A DNA stretch of 64,000 bases, from positions 19,949,439 to 20,013,438 of the forward strand of contig CM029376.1 in NCBI GenBank assembly GCA_017165825.1. The letters run 5' to 3'. Shown piece by piece: positions 20,249-31,900 of this stretch (its first letter is position 1; each line of letters opens with the position of its first letter). This DNA comes from Hepsetus odoe. Taxonomy: Eukaryota; Chordata; Actinopteri; Characiformes; Hepsetidae. Below the pieces are notes generated by a model. That model had not been told where the DNA came from and searched no databases. It saw only the letters and a list, made by a program, of their open reading frames with translations. A program made the translations under genes and the position numbers.

Positions 20249-22714
20249 CCTAGGAAGATGTGCCAGAAACTGTGTTCAAAAGACTCAAGAAAAGGTTAAA
20301 CCCCAGACTTATTATTCTAACCTTATTGTCCACAACCCAAGGCCATATTAACCAAAGGGACTAAGGGGCTGCAGGTCAGGGCTCCTATGAAAAGCACTAT
20401 AAAAATATATCAAATTTGGAAATTTGTGCTAGTTAACTTTAGTCCAGTTTAGTCTGTCTGTGTTACTCAAACAATTTTGCACACATAGCATTGTTAAAGC
20501 TTTGTTAAATCAGAGAGGTCATGCATGTCATTGTTCAATGGTCTTATTAGCATTTCCCTTTTGTGATGAATGTGTTGGTTCAGGTTACCCCATAGCCCTA
20601 TATTGCCTTAATATGGCCTTGGGAGTAAATACTATAAACAGCAACTGTGCTTGGGCATTAATGTTTAGGGAATGTAGGTACAAGACATTGGAACAGAAAT
20701 TTCGCCCCATGGATCTGACAGGTCCTCAGAGTTTAGTGGTTAAGGGATGAATGTGATTGATGAATTTCAGGGAGCACGATGGCAGAGTCAGCACTAGAGC
20801 TCCCTGGGTCGAACAGTATTACTTTTTACGTTAAAGTGATTTAAAGATGCCAGCCTCCAATGTGACCCTCTCTTCCTTGCTTAGAGAACCGGATGAGGAA
20901 GTGCCGAAAATAACATTCTTTTGCCTGTCGTTTAAGGAAGTTAGCTCTTGAGCACAGAAGCGTTTCATAGTGCTTACCGTTTACAGTTTGTCTTCATGTA
21001 CTTATCTGTAGTATTTGTTGCATGACTTTGAAAGAAGTCTAAAATATGATTATGAGTGAAATTTTCCAGCTGCCGACTGTATTTTATCATTTTAGCCCCC
21101 CTAGTAAGCAACAGCGGTGTTGCACCAAGTGACAGTGGGCCACATTCATGATTTCAAATAGACAGATATCAAATTCGATGTGCTTCAGAAAGAAAATAAA
21201 AACATAATTAGTTTTTCCAAATGTCCCATATATACTTGCTGCAACAAGCAGACAAAACATGTTAAATAGGCGGTAAGAAACTAAGCAAAAATGCAAACCC
21301 CATTAAACAAAAAAGAAGTACATAGCTGCCATATCAAAAACTCTTTTTTAACATTGTTGGAAGATCTCATTGTGCTTGGACCAATAGAAATGGCCCAAAA
21401 TAACAAATTTAGGTAAAAGTTAAAAGTTAAAATGTTTCTCTTCCTCTCCTGCAAAAATGTAAAAGATTTTGTTGAAAAAAGCAGAAAGCAGAAATTTCAT
21501 AGAACTTGGTCCAACAACTAGAGTTTATGTTCAGTTCTGCACTCTGCCTACACAAGGGAGGGATATTAACACAAGCCTGATTTATTGTTGAACTCCCCAT
21601 GTTACGAAAGTGATGTATCACTTATTCAGTTATTGACTTGGTTTGACAATGAGTGGTCTCCTCTGAGTGTGCTGAAGCACTTTCACAATGCTATTTGGCT
21701 AATAGATCAAAACAATGCACTATTGCCCTTCATGTATGTCAGAGGAGGTGTGTGTTAGCTTTCATCCGCCATATTGGTGGTGGAGTTGAAAACAATAGGG
21801 AGCTGGCCACATTTAAAAAAGGGATGTGATTTAAAATTTTGTGGAAAAATGGTTGATGAAATGTATTTAGACTGAAGCTGAGGCTGGTCCTTTGCTGTTA
21901 CCATATGTTGATAGTAGAAATGCATTTATATATTAAGAAAAGATCCAAAAGTGTGAGTCTTTGAGTGACTTATAAGTTCTTGTTAAACAGATATATTTTC
22001 ACAAGCATGTAAGATATTTGGGTTGCAGTGCTTTGTGCATAGTGCTACATTAGATGCAGTATTTTTGGAATGTGAACTCATGCACTGTTATTTTCCTAAC
22101 ATTGTTAAGGAGTGAGGAGTTTGATGAATTATATTAGGAATATAGAATATTAAAGGCATAATGGTTACTGTGTGCCTCATAAACAAACAAACAAGGAAAT
22201 AAAAATGCGTTCTTCTAAAACCAGACTCAACAGACAATATGTGGAGACATGGAATAGAATCGCTAATCATACAGGGACTTCTGTGGACTATATATTCTTC
22301 CAAAACATTTTTTTTTATTGTTCTTTCTGCCCACACTATATGTTTATGGTCCAATTGTTACTGGCTTGTTTACTATTGGAAATGTGATCCATAGAACTTC
22401 TGGCTTTTGAATGGAACGAAGATGTTCGGAATTCCCATTGAAGCTGTACACACGCAGTTACATGCTCATAAGGGCTGAGCCATTGAAACTAGCGCATGTT
22501 CAGCCCCTCTCTCTTACTGATTGATCGCTATGTCATTGTGGTGGATAGTGCTTAGTGTTTGGAGCAAAAATAAACTGTTCTAGTCTTGTCTATGGCAGCT
22601 GTTTGAAGTATTTCTGGAGATTGCTGATTCACAGTTTCTCCAGTTTGTCATTTAGGTTGGCCACATGAACTTTTGTAAGTGCAGTGAATGCAGTGGTCCA
22701 GTTTGTTCAATAAA
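20249..22714 (+). other. fat2: Probable fat2 3'UTR
   Basis: No other coding feature is visible for 2.5 kb after the stop. A clean polyadenylation hexamer AATAAA sits at 22709-22714, followed by T-rich sequence. Earlier weaker hexamers (for example about 22566) could also be used. The assignment is inferred without transcript data. Confidence 0.5.
22709..22714 (+). promoter_or_regulatory. Candidate polyadenylation signal for fat2
   Basis: AATAAA followed within 20 bases by a T-rich run. It is the best-looking hexamer on this strand between the fat2 stop and the next repeat-rich stretch. Confidence 0.45.
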
Positions 22715-23079
22715 GAATGTATTATTATGATTTTTTTTTATTCAATGTGGGACAAAACCCATGTTTTAAATCTGTTCCTCTGTGAGAGAATAATTTGCTT
22801 TTAATTTCATCCTTGTTGGAAATATTATGAAAAAGTGCTATATAAATAAAAAAAATGTGATTAATGTTTTATTGACTCGCAATATAATTTTTTTAACCTC
22901 TGTAACTGTTTCTTCTGTCATTCTTAAAACACATTCAGTGCTTAAATTCAATGCTGACTTCAACACTCAACATTTTTTTCCATATTTAAATTTCAAATTT
23001 CAAGATTTTTGGGGTGGATAGCATCTGAAGATCTGAAGTCTTCAGTGGCCTCTCTAGTTCTACTGAATGCATATATGTC

Positions 23080-23330
23080 CAGAAGATTTTAGACAGGCAT
23101 CAACTTCTTCTTCGTAGTGGATCATCCATTTCCATTTCTTGTTCTCCTCTTTGATCTTTCTCTTTTCCGCTTGCTTGGAAGCTCCATCCTCAGCATCCCT
23201 CCCCCAATATAATCCGTGTCTCCTGTGGACATGACCAAACCAACACAATCTTGCTTCACTTCATCTTCAAATCATCCAGCCTGCGCTGTCCCTCTGATAT
23301 ACTAATTTCTAATCCTGTCACTCCAAATCT
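23080..23330 (-). pseudogene. LINE ORF2 3'-end remnant
   Basis: Read on the - strand, the translation CWFGHVHRRHGLYWGRDAED with the following basic segment resembles the RWFGHVxRRxxxYxGRR signature just after the reverse transcriptase of fish non-LTR retrotransposons. Frame disruptions and only about 80 codons show that it is a dead fragment. Confidence 0.7.
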
Positions 23331-23368
23331 AATCTAATCTAATCTAATCTAATCTAGTAAATCTAATC
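23326..23368. repeat. (AATCT)n microsatellite
   Basis: Six to seven AATCT units, then a degenerate end. It directly adjoins the LINE remnant and may be the remnant's source of slippage. Confidence 0.9.
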
Positions 23369-24835
23369 ATCTTTAATGTTCCTTTCAAATTTAAGGGTTT
23401 GTAAGGAGATTTCCCCTTTTTGCTGTAGTGAAGGCATCTATTCTTCTGAGAAGGCTTTGAACCAGAGTAAAGTCATCAAATGTGGACCTTGGTTTCAGTT
23501 TCTGGCCATGAATTCTGTAGTCACTGGTTACACTAAAGTTGCCAATTAGGTTCAGTTCAGTTAAATACCAATGATCACAAACTCCAGAACTGGAAACAAG
23601 ATTTAAGGTCCAAAGCTGAAGACCTCTACACTAGCGATTGAAACATGGCTGTGAGGAATTGATTGCAGTCAGCCATAAGAGAATTAGTGAGATATAATAC
23701 TGGTCTGGAGACTGCTTTTAGCCAGTCATCAATATGTTTAGCTGTGAATGGCTAAGTCTATGTTTAACACCTGAACTTACATGTCATTACTTAAATGCTT
23801 TTTAGTGAAATAATGATGGCGCCAACGAGGAAAATTCTAGATGTTATAAATATTTTAGGCTTCTTATATATTTCCCTCACTCAGCAAAGCTGGTTGCTCT
23901 CCATTTAATACTTGAAACTTATTAGAAAACGTATTTGTCATTTCTTTTGAACACTGAAATTAGTCATCATCATGAATGCTCCGTTGTCCATAAGAATTGT
24001 TATTGGATTGGGGGAGGAATTCATTACTAAATGAGCATATTTTTACAGAAACATTGGCTTCATAACAATAAATTACATGCATCGTTGGTCTCAATACAGC
24101 CACAGCAAGTAATTACTTAATCCAGAGCTGTATTTGATACAAACATGAAACTGTAAAATCAACTGCACCAAATACATTTTTACTTGACCAGAGCAGCTGC
24201 TTCACTTTAGAAAAGCCTGCAGTGTAACATTAATACCTTAATTTGTGCTCAACAGAAGTTCATTTAACATTGATGATTTTGGATTGTCTCTCCTCTCTCT
24301 AAAATATTATACGCATGGTCAGAGACAAATGCAAAGAAGAGCCACTTGAAAAACTAATTGTATTATTTGGCATATTCTATTTATATAATGTGTCATTTGT
24401 ATAGTTGTGCAGTTATCTTGTAAGTAAGGTTTCCTACATAAATAAAATACGTCATTACAAATACTTAAGCACCTCATAAGGTATGAAACACTTGTAACTT
24501 TTATTATTTTAACAATATTCTGGATTTCTTTCCAGTTTTTATATGATTTCCAGGCCCTAAGAGTTAATGCTAGATTAAACTGAAATTATAACACTGAAAC
24601 TAGGTTTAGGCCATGTCCACAACATTCCATTGTTTTACCAAGCAAAGGCACACATACTGTCCAGTAGAGCTGAACAATTTGGGAAAATATTTAATTACCT
24701 AAATATGTAAATGCATATGATTTTATCATCTAGCAGAGGGGTCATATACAGCATCTGACATGATACTTCTCATGATACAGGCTCTACTCCATCATGTGAC
24801 CCACCGCTCAGAGATTTAAAATAATCTCTGTCATT

Positions 24836-24869
24836 GAGCACTTTAAGACCCATCAGCCTTAAAGTGCTC
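24836..24869. repeat. Perfect 12-bp hairpin
   Basis: GAGCACTTTAAG at 24836-24847 is exactly complementary to CTTAAAGTGCTC at 24858-24869, with a 10-base loop. Pairing does not extend outward, so the stem is too short for a microRNA precursor. Confidence 0.8.
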
Positions 24870-24921
24870 TCTCTCCCTCTCTCTCTCGCGCCCTCTCTCT
24901 CTCTCCCTCTCTCTCTCTCTC
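24866..24921. repeat. (CT)n tract
   Basis: CT-rich simple repeat with a CGCG interruption near its middle. Confidence 0.9.
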
Positions 24922-26741
24922 CTCAGCACACCAGTAGTTTCACTTTGAATGAGAAACAGCAGTGGTGCTCACACCCACATCTGGATCCTCAGTGCAAGTG
25001 GCAAGCCATGTGAATTCATTAATTTGCTATTCAAACAAGACAGTTGGTAGTGTGACCCTTAGCCGTTAGAGGGTCAGCAGATGGACTACTGATCATGTGC
25101 AAAGCTTAGTGTTATTGTACCAGTTTGTGATGCTGAAAGAAGAGGACACATTCACAGCAGAGAGAACGGTTTTGAAAAACTTTATTCATTAGATTAATGT
25201 GAATGTGAAATGCAGACGGCTCAAAGCTTGCCAAAGGATGCCCTCAGGATGATGATTTTCATTAACTCCTGTTACATGGTGTTAAAGCTGCTGGACCATC
25301 ACTGCAAGGATGAGAGGACAAATTGTAATCCCTTTAAAAATGAGAAAGATTACTCACCCTCTCTACACAAACACAATCTTTTGAATGGCAGGAATGAATA
25401 AGTTTCAATTTAAGTAATAATTCTTCAGGTGCTCTGCATTTTTTTTTTTACTTGCTCACAATGAGTGTAATTACTAAAGGATAAAATGAAATGAAATGGA
25501 TTTCTGAAGGTAATCCTGGGAAAGGAGAAAAAAGGAAGGGTCTTCAATGTTAACCCTGCGATGCCTGTAGTTTATTTCACATGGAGTCCTCTTAAAAAAA
25601 TTAAACAACCGAACATCCAAGTGCTTTAGACTTTAAATATATTATCCAGGAAATGATCAAAGTATGTTAACCAATCTGCACTGAAGTTAAACGAAATTAG
25701 AGCATATGAGCCAGAACACACTGCTATATTAGGCCCCTTACATTACATGTATAGCAGATATATTTATTAAGAAATGTTTTATTTTATAATTATTGCATGA
25801 TAGAGACAAAATGTGGATCTGTTTTAAATATTTTACAAAAAAAATCTGTAATTCTTCACAATGCGCTCTTTCCAAATTAAAATATTTCTTATTTAAATCA
25901 AGAATAGAAATAGTAATTAATCATGTGCCAACGGTTGGGTCAGCAGGGACACTCTGATTGGTGTGCAGCTTTTCATCCTGATACGTACTGATACACTGTG
26001 TGTTCTAAATCCTTTCTATCTTAGCCAGCATTAATATTTTTAGCTATTTGTGCAACAGTTGCTCTTTTGTAGGACAAGACAACACATATAACCCTTCACT
26101 CCTCCTGTGCATTAATGAACACAGGGTGCATTATCCTAGTGCAGCTGGTTCACTAGATACACTTTATAATGGGAATGCCCTATGATGGGGTAGTTCAATA
26201 GAAATAGTCACACACTGTTAGAAGAACAGAAGAGAAAAAAGAGTGAAAAGGAAATATACCATAAGTAAAAGAGTTCCAAAGCGATGATGTCAGTAATGTC
26301 ATGTTGAAAAATGTTGGCAGTCTCTTTGACTTATAGGTAAACATTTGGTGGAATTGATTACTCTTTGGGCCAGTGCACATCACACTGAGCAAATATCATC
26401 CAATATGGCATTAACACAGAACAGGGGAAAAATAACATATGGCCTTTTAAAGGTTTGAAGTCAAGCGTCAACAAAGGCTCTGATGGATGAAGTGGACTTG
26501 CAGGAAGACAAACGCACATGCACACCATTTGGTCATAAATCCAGGAGCTTGGAGAAAGCTTTTTGTGATGAATGAAGCCATGTTTAGGTCTTTGGGAAGG
26601 GTGGACAAACAATATGCATCACACTAGTACAACTTCTTATAGTTAGACTGATGACTTTACATAGTTACTGTAAGTACTCATAATTAGATATAGACTGTCT
26701 TAAAATATCCACGTAATTTGATTTGATGATTTGGTAGGGAA

Positions 26742-26986
26742 GGGGCAGTGGTGGCCTAGTGGTTAGGGTGTCAGCCACGTGATCGGAGGATTGGGGGTTC
26801 GAACCCCTTCCCAATAGGTTGCCCTGAGGTACCCTTGAGCAAGGTGCCGTCCCCGTCCTGCTCCTCCCTGTGATGGGCTGGCGACCTGTCCAGGGTGCGT
26901 CCCCCGTCCTCGCCCTGTGTGCACTGGATTGGACACCAGCACTTCCCCGTGACCCCGTTTGGGACAAGCGGCAGATAATGGATGGA
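26742..26986 (+). repeat. SINE with a different 3' body
   Basis: The head and core match the local SINE family (gtggcctagtggttaggg, gggggttcgaacccc, ggttgccctgaggtaccc). From about 26873 it continues as gatgggctggcgacctgtcc through to an ATGGATGG end. That tail type is shared with fish LINE 3' ends and is not found in the other copies. A composite or separate subfamily is likely. Confidence 0.75.
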
Positions 26987-27477
26987 TTTGGTAGGGTTTA
27001 TGCACCTGTGAGGCTGACGTATGGAAATGCTTTCATTTAAACAGGACCCATTATGCTCTTTTTTAGAGTTAATACATTATGGGCGTCTCCTCAGAAGGTT
27101 TCATTCTCTTCATTTAAGGCCTCCCTCCTCCTGTGAAGCTGGCAAGTCACAGTTCTGCTCTGACTGGTCACTAATCCACAACTCCCTTCCAACACTTGTA
27201 TTCCCACATGCTATAAATGTTACCATTTTCCCAAATGTTACCATGTTACCATGGCAATGGTTTTAAAAAGTTATAAGAAACACTAAACTATAACATAGTG
27301 TGTGAAATAAGTAGACCACGCATTTGCATATAAACCCATGTAATCTCAACCAGAAAAAAGAAATCAGCCTGTGTTTAAAGCTTCCCTACAGCCACCTCCA
27401 GTTAAGCACTCACAGTTACTCCACTGTTAATAAATAATTTCCTTAAACAATAATGTCTTCTTACAGTTTGTGACCAT

Positions 27478-27643
27478 GAGTGTCACACGTGCAGCAGGAG
27501 GCAGCTATTGAAAGCGCCCGGGGAGCAGTGACAGGGACGGTACCTTGCTCAGGGGTACCTCAGGACAACCTACTGGTGAGGGAATGGAACCCACCATCTT
27601 CCAATCCGGGGCAACTCCCTAACCACTAGGCCACCGCTGCCCT
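27478..27643 (-). repeat. SINE, 5' part (reverse strand)
   Basis: Head (ccctaaccactaggccaccg) and core (ggtacctcaggacaacc) of the SINE family on the - strand, truncated before the 3' tail. It lies about 0.3 kb upstream of the receptor promoter region. Confidence 0.83.
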
Positions 27644-27969
27644 GTACAATACTCAGAAAAGGTCCCCTTAAAAATGCATGTCCCAAACACCAGTATAGGC
27701 GAGCAAAGAGACTGCAGAATCTCCAGGTTTCGTGATGTGCAGCTATTTTTTATTTTTTATTTTTTTTGCTTCTAGTGCAAAAACTGCCTCCTGATGGCTT
27801 TTTCACCCGCGCTTGGGACTGTGGCACATGCATTTAGCAGAGAGGTGGCACTTCAGGTGCAGAGAGGGTACACAGCAGTGAAGTCCAAGGGAGATGCTGC
27901 TTTTTTCACCCACCTTGTCGTTCGTGCCACCCACCTTGCAATTCGTGCTCTAGTCTTGCCTACTACTAC

Positions 27970-28740
27970 TACGATCACGCCCCTTTGCTGAACTTGCCTC
28001 TGCTGACACGCCCCCTTACGCTACTATTGGCTAATAGTTCATGCGCACAGCTGGATTGTTGTTTTTTTCCCTCTTGGCATCCAGTTCAAGTAGCCAATCG
28101 TGACGAGAGTCCTGTTACTACTGGCCAATCCTTTCTCAGGTGGGCGTGGCTTTTGGGAACACCGGCGGGAAGAGAGAAGCAGAGTCCAGTCGCGCGGGCG
28201 AGTCCATCTCTGTTCGCGCTCAGGGTCACCGCAACAGATGTGGAGAAGTTTTTCTTCCACTCTCCCTCCAGCTGCGCCTGAACGCCAAAGAAAGAGACTC
28301 AGCAGTTCCTGTGAAGAAAAGCGGATTTATGAACGAAGGGGCTGAACGGACGAGCCGTCGAGACTTTACACAAGAGATATAAATCACTTCTGGGGGCAAA
28401 CTTTATTTTTGAAAACTATTAAAAAAACAAAAAAGAAAGGTTTTCCTCTTTGATTTTAAACACTGGTTTCCTTCTTTATTTGAAGCGTAAGTTTATTTTC
28501 TCACGTGCGCATTTTGTCTCGTGCCGCCGGGTGCAGCGCGCGCTCAGTGCGGGAGATGTGGCGCGCGGCGCGGCTGCGGGGCGCTGCTGTCGCTGCTGTG
28601 CGCGCGCCACTGTGCGTGTTTGAGCGGAGTGGCGCGGCGCCAGGGGCTCGAGCTCAATGCACGCGCGCCTTACTGTCCGTCGGTGGCACGCGGGGCCGGC
28701 CCGCTTCCCCCTGTCCCATGGCGCGCAGGACGCAGTGAGC
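27970..28740 (+). promoter_or_regulatory. mtnr1al: CpG-rich promoter and 5' leader of the melatonin receptor
   Basis: CpG density rises sharply compared with the flanks. CCAAT boxes lie at 28094-28098 and 28125-28129, with an inverted one (ATTGG) at 28026-28030. CACGCCC/GGGCGTG boxes (SP/KLF type) lie near 27975, 28008 and 28141. A canonical E-box CACGTG is at 28502-28507. No convincing TATA box was seen. The transcription start is not determinable but plausibly falls around 28150-28300. A GTAAGT at 28487 could be a leader splice donor. Confidence 0.6.
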
Positions 28741-28927
28741 ATGGTGGAGGCGACGGACGGCGCTCTGAGGAACGCGTCAGCGGCAGAGGGGCGCAGCCAG
28801 AGCCCACCTTTCCCCTGGGAGCTCACGCTGCTGTCCGGCGTGCTCATCACCACCATCGTCGTGGACGTCCTGGGCAACCTGCTGGTCATCGTGTCAGTGT
28901 TCAGGAACAGAAAACTCAGGAAAGCAG
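28741..28927 (+). CDS. mtnr1al: Melatonin receptor exon 1: N-terminus, TM1, first intracellular loop
   Basis: Encodes residues 1-62 and the first base of Gly63. A short glycosylatable N-terminus is followed by TM1 (LLSGVLITTIVVDVLGNLLVIV) and the loop RNRKLRKAG. Donor GCAG|GTACAG follows 28927. The intron position in the first intracellular loop is the one shared by known melatonin receptor genes. An in-frame upstream ATG at 28657 would add 28 residues but has weak context. Confidence 0.93.
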
Positions 28928-31900
28928 GTACAGGGCAGCGCTTTGACTCGTGTGTCCATGTGATCCCGTGTAGTGAGCACAAGCACTGTTCTCATCTTCC
29001 AGTGCAGCCCACTCTGACCTTCCCAATTTTAAGTGACCCAGATCTTGACATTTTGCCTGTCCGGTCATGAGTGACCTTTGAAAGATACTGGAGTTGGAGA
29101 AAAGAAAGAAAAAAGGTAACTTCTTGCAGGTCAGTGCCAGGTCTGGACTTCCTTTGCAAGTCTGATAGAGGATGGTGGTTTAGTGGTGGGACACTTACAT
29201 ATGGACCAGATTAAGATCAAGGATTGATTGTCATGTGTTTAATGGACAGAGGCATGTAGCCTCACAGACTGTAACATTCAAGAGATACTCAGCATATTGG
29301 GAAACAGAGCAAACACCAAGATAAACTACATGCAGTGCAAAGTACGGTGAATACAAGCTGTACAATATATACAAACTACAAAATAAGAAGGTACAGAATA
29401 ATAAAAATGAAATGAGCACCAAGAACAAGGTTCAGAGCCTACCATCACTGGGTTCCTGAGCAAGACACTTAACCCCAAATTGCTCCAGGGGGACAGTCCT
29501 TGTAATTAGGGAATGGAAGTCACTCTGGATAAGAGCATCTGCTAAATGCCGTAAATGTAAATGTCAATATATTCTCCATCTATGTCTCTAATATAGGCTG
29601 ATGATCCAGTCTATGCAGCAATGACTATCCCTTTCCTCGGAAATACGAAAGGTGAAATCTTCTAAAGGTGGAAAAAAGGGGCAATGATATTTTCTTATGC
29701 TGACATTCAGGTTATTCTTCTAAGAGCCCGTCTAATTCCAGAATTATTAAGAGGTACTGTCTTAAAGATCAGCACCATGGAGAGCAGCCTTCTTTTTTAT
29801 TGTAGACACAGTGATCAGACTGTCATACAGAATACTCTGCAGTCCATACTGCTTTTTCTCCACCCAGTTCAAATTTAGTCCAACAATCAATGCAGTGGCC
29901 CAGCTATGTTTTTAATCTGAGTTGACCTTTAAAGCTGGGGATGTTCAGCAGACAGTCATGGCCTATAGGTGCAGTAGCTGTGCTCCTCAGATGAAGGTGA
30001 TTGATCAGAACTAAGCACATAAATCCACCTCTTTTGCTGCAGGAATCAGAGGCTAACCAATGACTTGAGTTTACTAATGGTTTCGAGCTTCGGTAGACTT
30101 TGGTGTAAAAATCACGATTACACATTTCAAGTTACAAATGTATTTTCACATCCCTCAGGATGATTCATTTGATTAGTTCCAGTTTTAGGAGGGGGTGGCA
30201 GTGTGTGATAGTAACTGTGTAATAACATTTGCTGTAACACATTTTGAAAGTTAATCGCAAAATTCAGTAAACATAGATTATGCTAAACACGGAATTAAAT
30301 CATGTCCAGCTTAGTAGCTCTATTATCCATCTTTTCATCCGCCCTTACATCCATGATTTCAACCGTTTTAATGAAATAGGGTTTGGGGGCTCTGTTATCC
30401 AAGTCATTTTTTTGATAGTAGTTGATGGTGAAGAGGATGAGCCGTGTTCAAAACTGTGCGAGAAATCGCCAAGTAAAAGCACTGATGTGAGCCATTCCAG
30501 TTCCAGGGCTCTCCAAGAATGGCTGTTTTTATTTATTTTATTTTTTTATTCTAAGGAAGGATGATTGGTCCTTCCCTCTGCTGTCTCTGAGCAACACGCC
30601 AGTCGGTGAAGTATTTATATAGTCATGTGCCACAGTTAAGCACTTTAGAGGGCTGCACTGTGTGGAGGTGATTGCATTCAGTGCTATAATGCAAAAAGCT
30701 GTAAGGCTATATAGTGTATAATTAATTGTCATTAGAGTCAGCTCCATAACTAGATGGGCAAAATGGCATGAAAAATGTCTTTGTGGTCAATTAGCTGAAT
30801 CTCATAAACAAATGTGAAAGGGGTGTAACCTTTAACTGAAGTAAATTTGACAGCATACTATTTGCAAGGTGCCAACCAAGAACTTCAATCGATCAGATGA
30901 AGCAGAAATAGAGCTTTTCGCATGAAACGCTTAATTTGAGTTTGGTGTAAAAAGTGGGATTGCAAAATTGAAAAGAACATTGTAAATGTTAAGTTTGAGG
31001 GGGGTCTGTGTAGTTGGGAGGCTGTTTTTTTTTTTTTCTTTTTTTTTTGCCTGGGAGCTATTGTGGAGATTAAATGAATTAGCTACACGTTGAAATGAAA
31101 ATCTATGTACCTCGGCCAAAAATCTAATCTAAAACTGGGTTATGGTTAGATCGTTCAGCAGGACAGAGTTCTTAAACACATGTCCAAATCAACACAAAAA
31201 TGCTTCAGTGTCCACAGAAGCAAGCTGTTGACACGACCCTTCCAGTCTACTGACCTGAACATCATTGAATAACTTTGGGGCGAGTCGAAGGGGAGAGTTC
31301 AAAAGAGGGCACGCCGATCGTTTGTTCTGTGCTACTTCAGTTAATCTAGCTTTATCTGAGAAGATTTATTGCTGTGATGAATTTAAAAAGGAGTTCATTA
31401 AGGAGTGCTCATGACTGTGAGAAAATGAATAATTTTGTTTTTTTAGAAAAATTAAAAAGTAGATACTTTTCTACTCATCCTTACGCAGGATGCCAATAAT
31501 TATGTAGCTGACTTAATTACATTTAAAAACAACATATTTAAGACTCTTCCTCATATATTACTGTTCTACAGAAGAAATCTTTTCTCCATCTTCTTTGTGA
31601 AAAGACCCCTTCTAGAATTTGCCCTGGTGTGAATTCTGACTATTGCAGACAAGTGTGAAGGTGACCACTATCTTATGTGTGCAATGGTCAGAAACCTATC
31701 TGACTGAATATTCCACAGAGCCACACATAATCTAAGGCTAGGGATTTGAAACAAAGCACAATTTTAATATTATTATACGCTCTGATTCCAGTGCAGGCGT
31801 TCTAGCTCAGTCCAGTTCTGAATTAAATGTAGCCCAAAGAGAGGAAATCCACCTAACGTTAGATGACTAGAACCCATTCATGAATTTCCCCCAGACTGAT

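Larger units (their letters stand above)
22731..27900. other. Intergenic region between fat2 and the melatonin receptor
   Basis: About 5 kb without a recognisable exon. It holds a LINE remnant (23080-23330), an AATCT microsatellite (23326-23368), a short perfect hairpin (24836-24869) beside a CT tract (24866-24921), and two SINE copies (26742-26986, 27478-27643). Confidence 0.75.

Noticed and set aside
28476..28982. 168-codon reverse-strand frame over receptor exon 1
   Set aside because: It is antisense to a confirmed exon in a CpG-rich region where stops are rare. No family features.
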